Positions 56,158 through 64,000 of a stretch of DNA of 64,000 bases are shown piece after piece. The notes beneath the pieces are model-generated. The model saw nothing but the letters and a program-made list of their open reading frames with translations, was not told the DNA's origin and did not search any database. The DNA comes from Phocoena phocoena (taxonomy: Eukaryota; Chordata; Mammalia; Artiodactyla; Phocoenidae): contig NW_027077440.1 of assembly GCF_963924675.1 (NCBI RefSeq), positions 482,501-546,500 on the forward strand, in the 5' to 3' direction. Both the position numbers and the translations under genes were made by a program. The stretch's first letter is position 1. Every line of letters starts with the position of its first letter.

Positions 56158-56557
56158 CCCTAACCCGTCCCCTAATCCTAAACCGTACGCTAACACTAAC
56201 CCATACCCTAACACGTACGCACACCCTAAACCGTTGTCATACACTGACCTGTCCCCTAAACCGTCCCCGTCCCCGTCCCATAACCCTAACCCTAACCCTA
56301 ACCCTAACCTTTACCCGAAGCCTTACCCTAACCCGTCCCCTAATCCTAACCCGTACTCTAACACTAACCCGTACCCTAACACGTACGCTCACCCTCAACC
56401 GTTGTCGTACCCTAACCTGTCCCCTAAACTGTCCCCGTCCCCTAACCCTAACCCTATCCCTAACCCTTACCTGAAGCCTTACCCTAACCCATCCCCTAAT
56501 CCTAACCCGTACGCTAACACTAACACGTAGCCTAACACGTACGCTCACCTAAAACCG
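56158..56557 (+). repeat. 1.8-2 kb higher-order repeat core, copy 4
   Basis: Matches copy 3 at offset 1,817. It is one hexamer shorter in the CCCTAA tail and has CCCTATCCCTAACC where the others have CCCTATCCATAACC. Confidence 0.85.
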
Positions 56558-56787
56558 TTGTCGTACCATAACCTGTACCCTAAACCGTCCCCGTACCCTA
56601 ACCCTAACCCTAACCCGAACCCTAACCCTTACCCGAAGCCTTACCCTAACACGTCCTCTAATCCTAACCCGTACGCTAACACTAACCCGTAACCTAACAC
56701 GTACGCTCAACCTAAACCGTTGTCGTACCCTAACCTGTACCCTAAACCGTCCCCGTCCCCTAACCCTAACCCTAAACCTAACCCTTA

Positions 56788-56811
56788 CCCGAAGACTTAC
56801 ACTAACCCGTA
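56788..56811 (+). repeat. Monomer lacking slots 4-6
   Basis: Same 18-bp deletion as at 43715 with the same GACTTA slot 2, indicating common descent of the three shortened monomers. Confidence 0.85.
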
Positions 56812-58142
56812 CGCTAACACTAACCCGTACCCTAACACGTAGGCTCACACTAAACCGTTGTCGTACACTAACCTGTCCCCTAAACCGTCACCGTCCCCTA
56901 AACCTAACCCTAACCCTAACCCTAACCCTAACCCGAACCCTTACCAGAAGCCTTACACTAACCCGTCCCCTAATCCTAACCCGTATGCTAACTCTAACAC
57001 GTACCCTAACACGTACGCTCACCATAAACCGTTGTCGTACCCTAACCTGTCCCCTAAACCGTCCCCGTTCCCTAACCCTAACCCTAACCCTAACCCTAAC
57101 CCTAATCCTTACCCGAAGCCTTACACTAACCCGTCCCCTAATCCTAACCCGTACGCTAACAGTAACCCGTACCATAACACGTACGCTCACCCTAAACCAT
57201 TGTCGTACCCTAACCTGTCTCCTAAACCGTCCCTTTCCCCTAACCCTAACCCTAACCCTAACCCTAACCCTAAACCTTACCCGAAGCCTTACCCTAACCC
57301 GTCCCCTAATCCTAAACCATACACTAACACTAACCCGTAGCCTAACACGTACGCTCACCATAAACCGTTGTCGTACGCTAACCTGTCCCCTAAACCGTCC
57401 CCGTCCCCTAACCCTAACCTAACCCTAACCCTAAACCTTACCCGAAGCCTTACCCTAACCCGTCCCCTAATCCTAACCCGTACTCTAACACTAAACCATA
57501 CCCTAACACATACACACTCCCTATACCGTTGTTGTACACTAACCTGTCCCCTAAACCGTCCCCGTCTCCTAACCCTAACCCTAACCCTAACCCTAACCCT
57601 AACCCTTACCCGAAGCCTTACCCTAAACCGTCCCCTAATCCTAACCCGTACGCTAAATCTAACCTGTACCCTAACACGTACGCTCACCCTAAACCTTTGT
57701 CGTACACTAACCTTTCCCTTAAACCGTCCCCGTCGCCTAACCCTAACCCTAACCCTTACCCTAACCCTAACCCTTACCCGAAGCCTTACCCTAACCCGTC
57801 CCCTAATCCTAACCCGTACGCTAACACTAACCCGTACCCTAACACGTACGCTCACCCTAAACCGTTGTCGTACCCTAACCTGTCCCCTAAGCCATCCCCG
57901 TCCCCTAACCCTAACCCTAACCCTAACCCTAACACTAACCCTTACCCGAAGCCTTACCCTAACCCGTCCCCTAATCCTAACCCATACGATAACACTAACC
58001 TGTACCCTAACACGTACGCTCACCCTAAACCGTTGTCATACACTAACCTGTCCCCTAAACTGTCCCCGTCCCCCAACCCTAACCCTAACCCTAACCCTAA
58101 CCCTAAACCTTACCCGAAGCCTTACCCTAACCCGTCCCCTAA

Positions 58143-59942
58143 TCCTAACCCGTATGCTAACACTAACCCGTACCTTAACACGTATGTTCACCCTTAACCG
58201 TTGTCGTACACGAACCTGTCCCCTAAAACGTCCCCGTCCCCTAACCCTAACCCTAAACCTAACCCTAACCCTAACCCTTAACCGAAGCCTTACCGTAAAC
58301 CATCCCCTAATCCTAACCCATACGATAACACTAAACCGTACCCTAACACGTACGCTCACACTACACCGTTGTCGTACCCTAACCTGTCGCCTAAACCGTC
58401 CCCGTCCCCTAACCCTAACCTTAACCCTAACCCTAACCCTTACCCGAAGCCTTACCCTAACCCGTACCCTAATCCTAACCCGTACGCTAACACTAACCCT
58501 TACCCTAACACGTACGCTCATCCTAAACCGTTGTCGTACCCTAACCTGTCCCCTAAACCGTCCCCGTCCCCTAACCCTAAACCTAACCCTAACCCTTACC
58601 CGAAGCCTTACTCTAACCCGTCCCCTAATCCTAACGCGTACGCTAACACTAACCCATAACCTAACTAGTACGCTCACCATAAACCATTGTCGTACCCTAA
58701 CCTGTCCCCTAAACCGTACCCATCCCCGAACCCTAACCCTAACCCTAACCCTAACCCTTACCCGAAGCCTTACACTAACCCGTCCCATAATCCTAACCCG
58801 TACGCTAACACTAACCTGTACCCTAACACGTACGCTCACCCTAAACCGTTGTCGTACCCTAACCTTTCCCTTAAACCGTCCCCGTCGCCTAACCCTAACC
58901 CTAACCCTAACCCTAACCCTAACACTTACCCGAAGCCTTACACTAACCCGTCCCCTAAACCTAACCCGTATGCTAACTCTAACCCGTACCCTAACACGTA
59001 CGCTCACCCTAAACAGTTGTCGTACACTAACCTGTCCCCTAAACCGTCCCCGTTCCCTAACCCTAACCCTAACCCTAACCTTAACACTAACACTTATCCG
59101 AAGCTTTACCCTAACCCGTCCCCTAATCCTAACTCGTACGCTAACACTAACACGTACCCTAACACGTACGCTCACCCTAAACCATTGTCGTACTCTAACC
59201 TGTCCCCTAAACCGTCCCCGTCCCCAAACCCTAACCCTAACCCTAACCCTAACCCTAACCCTAACCCTTACCCGAAGCCTTACCCTAACCCGTCCCCTAA
59301 TCCTAACCCGTACACTAACACTAAACCGTACCCTAACACATACGCACACCCTAAACCGTTGTCATACACTAACCTGTCTCCTAAACCGTCCCCGTCTCCT
59401 AACCCTAACCCTAACCCTAACCCTAACCCTTACCCGAAGCCTTACCCTAACACGTCCCCAAATCCTAACCCGTACGCTAACCCTAACCCATACCCTAACA
59501 CGTACGCTCACCCCAAACCGTTGTCGTACCCTAACCTGTCCCCTAAACCCTCCCCGTCCCCTAACCCTAACACTAACCCTAACCCTAACCCTGACCCGAA
59601 GCCTTACCCTAACCCGTCCCCTAATCCTAACCCGTACGCTAACACCAACCCGTACCCTAACACGTACGCTCACCCTAAACCGTTGTCGTAGCCTAACCTG
59701 TCCCCTAAACTGTCACCGTCCCCTCACCCTCACCCTAACCCTAACCCTAACCCTAACCCTTACCCGAAGCCTTACCCTAACCCGTCCCCTAATCCTAACC
59801 CTTACGATAACACTAACCCGTACTCTAACACGTACGCTCACCCTAAACCGTTGGCGTACCCTAACCTGTCCCCTAAACCGTCCTCGTCCCCTAACCCTAA
59901 CCCTAAGCCTTACCCGAAGCCTTACCCTAACCCGTCCCCTAA
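58143..59942 (+). repeat. 1,800-bp tandem repeat, copy 1
   Basis: Position 58201 aligns with 60001 and 58687 with 60487, an offset of exactly 1,800. From about 59,050 the offset becomes 1,794, because one CCCTAA was lost from a tail near 60,715 in the second copy. Similarity ends near 59,230. Confidence 0.87.
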
Positions 59943-61050
59943 TCCTAACCCATACGATAACACTAACCCGTACCCTAACACGTACGTTCACCCTAAATCG
60001 TTGTCGTACACTAACCTGTCCCCTAAAATGTCCCCGTCCCCTAACCCTAACCCTAAACCTAACCCTAACCCTAACCCTTACCCGAAGCCTTACCGTAAAC
60101 CGTCCCCTAATCCTAACCCATACGATAACACTAAAACGTACCCTAACACTTACGCTCACACTAAACTGTTGTCGTACCCTAACCTGTCGCCTAAACCGTC
60201 CCCGTCCCCTAACCCTAACCTTAACCCTAACCCTAACCCTTACCCGAAGCCTTACCCTAACCCGTCCCCTAATCCTAACCCGTACGCTAACACTAACCCG
60301 TACCCTAACACGTACGCTCACCCTAAACCGTTGTCGTACCCTAACCTGTCCCCTAAACCGTCCCCGTGCCCTAACCCTAAACCTAACCCTAACCCTTACC
60401 CGAAGCCTTACCCTAACCCGTCCCCTAATCCTAACGCGTACGCTAACACTAACCCATAACATATCTAGTACGCTCACCATAAACCATTGTCGTACCCTAA
60501 CCTGTCCCCTAAACCGTCCCCATCCCCGAACCCTAACCCTAACCCTAACCCTCACCCTTACCCGAAGCCTTACCCTAACCCGTCCCATAATCCTAACCCG
60601 TACGCTAACACTAACCTGTACCCTAACACGTACGCTCACCCTAAACCGTTGTCGTACCCTAACCTGTCCCTTAAACCGTCCCCGTCGCCTAACCCTAACC
60701 CTAACCCTAACCCTAACACTTACCCGAAGCCTTACCCTAACCCGTCCCCTAAACCTAACCCGTATGCTAACTCTAACCCGTACCCTAACAGGTACGCTCA
60801 CCCTAAACAGTTGTCGTACACTAACCTGTCCCCTAAACCGTCCCCGTTCCCTAACCCTAACCCTAACCCTAACCTTAACACTAACCCTTATCCGAAGCCT
60901 TACCCTAACCCGTCCCCTAATCCTAACTCGTACGCTAACACTAACCCGTACCCTAACACGTACGCTCACCCTAAACCGTTGTCGTACTCTAACCTGTCCC
61001 CTAAACCGTCCCCGTCCCCTAACCCTAACCCTAACCCTAACCCTAACCCT
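59943..61050 (+). repeat. 1,800-bp tandem repeat, copy 2 (partial)
   Basis: Collinear with 58143 onward, and also with about 45,240-46,340 at an offset of about 14,710. A later part drops one 156-bp monomer relative to the 46.5-kb copy. Confidence 0.87.
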
Positions 61051-61070
61051 AACCCTAACACGTACGCTCA
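61019..61070 (+). repeat. Truncated monomer junction
   Basis: Perfect CCCTAA hexamers run directly into CACGTA at 61059. The related block near 59,230 has a complete monomer at this position, so this is a deletion or exchange specific to the lineage shared with 46.3 kb. Confidence 0.85.
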
Positions 61071-61618
61071 CCCTAAACTGTTGTCGTACCCTAACCTGTC
61101 CCCTAAACCGTCCCCGTCCCCGTCCCCTAACCCTAACCCTAAACCTAACCCTAAACCTTACCCGAAGCCTTACCCTAACCCGTCCCCTAATCCTAAACCG
61201 TACGCTAACACTAACCCGTACCCTAACACGTACGCTCACCCTAAACCGTTGTCGTACCCTAACCTGTCCCCTAAACCATCCCCGTCCCCTAACCCTAACC
61301 CTAACCCTAACCCTTACCCAAAGCCTTACCCTAACCCATCCCCTAATCCTAACCCGTACGCTAACACTAACCCGTAGCCTAACACGTACGCTCACCATAA
61401 ACCGTTGTCGTACCATAAACTGTCCGCTAAACCGTCCCCGTACCCTAACCCTAACCCTAACCCTAACCCTAACCCTAACCCTAACACTTACCCGAAGCCT
61501 TACCCTAACCCGTCCCCTAATCCTAACCCGTACGCTAACACTAAACCGTATCCTAACACATACACACACCCTAAAACGTTGTTGTACACTAAGCTGTCCC
61601 CTAAACCGTCCCCGTCTT

Positions 61619-61665
61619 CTAACCCTAACCCTAACCCTAACCCTAACCCTAAACCTTTGTCGTAC
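61619..61665 (+). repeat. Truncated monomer junction, slots 1-14 absent
   Basis: CCCTAA hexamers run directly into ACCTTT and GTCGTA (slots 15 and 16). This second type of internal deletion again breaks at a hexamer boundary. Confidence 0.83.
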
Positions 61666-64000
61666 CCTAACCTGTCCCCTAAACCGTCCCCGTCCCCGAA
61701 CCCTAACCCTAACCCTAACCCTAACCGTAACCCTTATCCGAAGCCTTACTCTAACCCTTCTCCTAATCCTAACCCGTATGCTAACTCTAACCCGTACCCT
61801 ATCACGTACGCTCACCCTAAACAGTTGTCCTCCTCTAACCTGTCCCCTAAACCGTCCCCGTCCCCGTCCCCTAACCCTAACCCTAGCCCTAACCCTTACC
61901 CGAAGCCTTACCCTAACCCGTACCTTAATCCTAACCCGTACGCTAACACTAACCCGTACCCTAACACGTACGCTCACCCTAAACCGTTGTCGTACACTAA
62001 CCTGTCCCCTAAACTGTCCCCGTCCCTGTCCCCGTCCCCTAACCCTAACCCTAACCCTAAAGCTTACCCGAAGCCTTACCCTAACACGTCCCCTAATCCT
62101 AACACGTACGCTAACACTAACCCGTATCCTAACACGTACGCTCACCCTAAACCTTTGTCGTACCCTAACCTGTCGCCTAAACCGTCCCCGTCTCCTAACC
62201 CTAAACCTAACACTAACCCTTACCCAAAGCCTTACCCTAACCCGTCCCCTAATCCTAAACCTTACGCTAACACTAACCCATAGCCTAACACGTACGCTCA
62301 CCATAAACCGTTGTCGTACCCTAACCTGTCCCCTAAACTGTCCCCATCCCCTAACCCTAACCCTAACCCTAACCCTAACCCTTACCTGAAGCCTTACCCT
62401 AACCCGTCCCCTAATCCTAACCCGTACGCTAACACTAAACCGTATCCTAACACATACACACACCCTAAAACGTTGTTGTACACTAAGCTGTCCCCTAAAC
62501 CATCCCCGTCTCCTAACCCTAACCTTAACCCTAACCCTAACCCTAACCCTTACCCGAAGCCTTACCCTAACACGTCCTCTAATCCTAACCCGTACGCTAA
62601 CACTAACCCGTACTCTAACACGTACGCTCAACGTAAACAGTTGTCGTACCCTAACCTGTACCCTAAACCGTCCCCATTCCCTAACCCTAACCTTAACCCT
62701 AACCCTAATCCTAACCCTTACCCGAAGCCTTACCATAACCCGTCCCCTAATCCTAACCCATACGATAACACTAACCAGTACCCTAACACGTACGCTCACC
62801 CTAAACCGTTGTTGTACTTTAACCTGTCCCCTAAAACATCCCCGTCTCCTAACCCTAACCCTAACCCTAACCCTAAACCTTACCCGAAGCCTTACCCTAA
62901 CCCGTCCCCTAATCCGACCCGTATGCTAACACTAACCCGTGCCCTAACACGTACGCTCACCCTAAACCGTTGTCATACCCTAACCTGTCCCCTAAACCGT
63001 CCCCGTCCCCATCCCCTAACCCTAACCCTTACCCGAAGCCTTAACCTAACCCGTCCCCTAATCCTAACCCGTACGCTAACACTAAACCGTACCCTAACAC
63101 ATACGCACACCCTAAACCTTTGTCGTACACTAACCTGTCCCCTAAACCGTCCCCGTCTCCTAACCCTAACCCTAACCCTAACCCTAATCCTAACCTTTAC
63201 CCGAAGCCTTACCCTAACCCGTCCTCTAATCCTAACCCATACGCTAACACTAACACGTACCCTAACACTTACGCTCACCGTAAACCTTTGTCGCACCCTA
63301 ACCTGTCCCCTAAACCGTCCCCGTCCCCTAACCCTAACCCTAACCCTAACCGTAACCCTTACCCGAAGCCTTACCCTAACCCGTCCCCTAATTCTTACCA
63401 GTACGCTAAAACTAACCTGTAGCCTAACACGTACACTCACCCTAAACCATTGTCGTACACTAACCTGTCCCCTAAACCGTCCCCGTCCCCTAACCCTAAC
63501 CCTAACCCTAACTCTAACCCTAATCCTTACCTGAAGCCTTAACCTAACCCGTCCCGTAATCCTAAACCGTACGCTAACACTAACCCGTACACTAACACGT
63601 ACGCTCACCCTAAACCATTGTCGTAAACTAACCTGTCCCCTAAACCGTCCCCATACCCGTCCCCTAAACCTAACCCTAACCATAACGCTAACCCTTACCC
63701 GAAGCCTTACCCTAAACGATCCCCTAATCCTAACCCGTACGCTAACAATAACCCGTACCCTAACACGTACGCTCACCCTAAACCGTTGTCGTACACTAAC
63801 CTGTCCCCTAAACCGTCGCCGTCCCCTAACCCTAACCCTAACCCTAACCCTACCCCTTACCTGAAGCCTTACCCTAACCCGTCCCTGAATCCTAACCCGT
63901 ACGCTAACACTAACCCATACCCTAACACGTACGCTCACCCTAAACCGTTGTCGTACACTAACCTGTCCCCTAAACCGTCCCCGTCCCCGTCCCCTAACCC

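Larger units (their letters stand above)
1..64000 (+). repeat. Telomere-derived satellite array filling the window
   Basis: Every part of the window parses into CCCTAA or diverged CCCTAA hexamers, grouped into monomers of about 156-168 bp. The anchor CCCGAAGCCTTA recurs at about this spacing (for example 31, 193, 355 and 517 for the first four, each 162 bp apart). All monomers have the same orientation, with the C-rich strand on +. I saw no inversion and no unique insert, and no stretch above 300 bases that is anything else. C-rich on + is the orientation expected next to a left-hand chromosome end, although an interstitial array would look the same. No known satellite name can be given. Function is unknown; a subtelomeric structural role is inference. 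Confidence 0.97.

Noticed and set aside
57368..62389. Long open frames on both strands as protein genes
   Set aside because: They encode only Pro-Asn, Leu-Thr or Arg-Val repeats, occur everywhere in the array and shift frame exactly where the hexamer register slips. There is no domain, splice signal or codon bias.
1..64000. CRISPR array
   Set aside because: Repeats are about 160 bp with no unique spacers; every part is hexamer-derived and there are no cas genes.
1..64000. Sequencing noise over a plain CCCTAA telomere
   Set aside because: The same variants recur in the same slots in hundreds of monomers and in collinear blocks, which random error cannot produce.
1..64000. Alpha-satellite-like centromeric array
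   Set aside because: The unit length is similar to some centromeric satellites, but the sequence is CCCTAA-derived, G-poor on +, and I found no CENP-B box-like motif.
1..64000. Transposon or retroelement insertions, tRNA or rRNA genes
   Set aside because: I looked for interruptions of the hexamer pattern and found none long enough to hold such an element.

Overview
The whole 64 kb window is one uninterrupted tandem-repeat array derived from telomere repeats. I find no gene, RNA gene, transposon, CRISPR array or unique-sequence island in it. The + strand is the C-rich strand (CCCTAA) throughout, so the - strand carries TTAGGG-type sequence. The host is a eukaryote with TTAGGG telomeres (vertebrates, many other animals, many fungi and some protists share this). 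Recurrent C-to-T and G-to-A changes at CpG sites suggest a genome that methylates CpG, which would fit a vertebrate. The species cannot be named from this sequence.

The array is built in nested levels. Level 1 is the hexamer CCCTAA. Level 2 is a set of 12-18 bp sub-units that begin with GTA or GTC and contain CCCTAA-like hexamers. Level 3 is a monomer of 26-28 hexamers (156, 162 or 168 bp). It has about 21 fixed, individually diverged hexamers in constant order, then a run of about 3-7 perfect CCCTAA and a CCCTTA. Almost every part of a monomer stays in hexamer register, so length changes are usually multiples of 6. About 390-400 monomers fit in the window. Level 4 is large blocks, in which series of distinguishable monomers are repeated at distances of about 1.8, 1.96, 2.3, 4.7, 5.9, 7.4, 9.1-9.2 and over 12 kb.

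Three domains can be seen. From 1 to about 29.5 kb is a mosaic of long, near-identical blocks, including a 4,699-bp direct tandem duplication (7706-12404 and 12405-17103). It also holds five of the six complete 100-108 bp internal telomeric tracts; a partial one lies at base 1 and the sixth at 32.3 kb. From about 29.5 to 40.5 kb the same marker monomers appear, but the copies are more diverged, with one 2,309-bp spaced duplication. From about 40.5 to 64 kb a different set of monomer variants has expanded, with 1.8-2 kb higher-order repeats and several internally deleted monomers.

Long open frames exist on both strands (up to about 1,670 codons), but they are by-products of the hexamer register. 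They read as Pro-Asn, Leu-Thr or Arg-Val dipeptide repeats and are not annotated as genes. The CCCTAA run at base 1 matches the end of an internal tract found elsewhere in the window, so it does not prove that base 1 is a chromosome end. A subtelomeric or large interstitial location is the likely setting.
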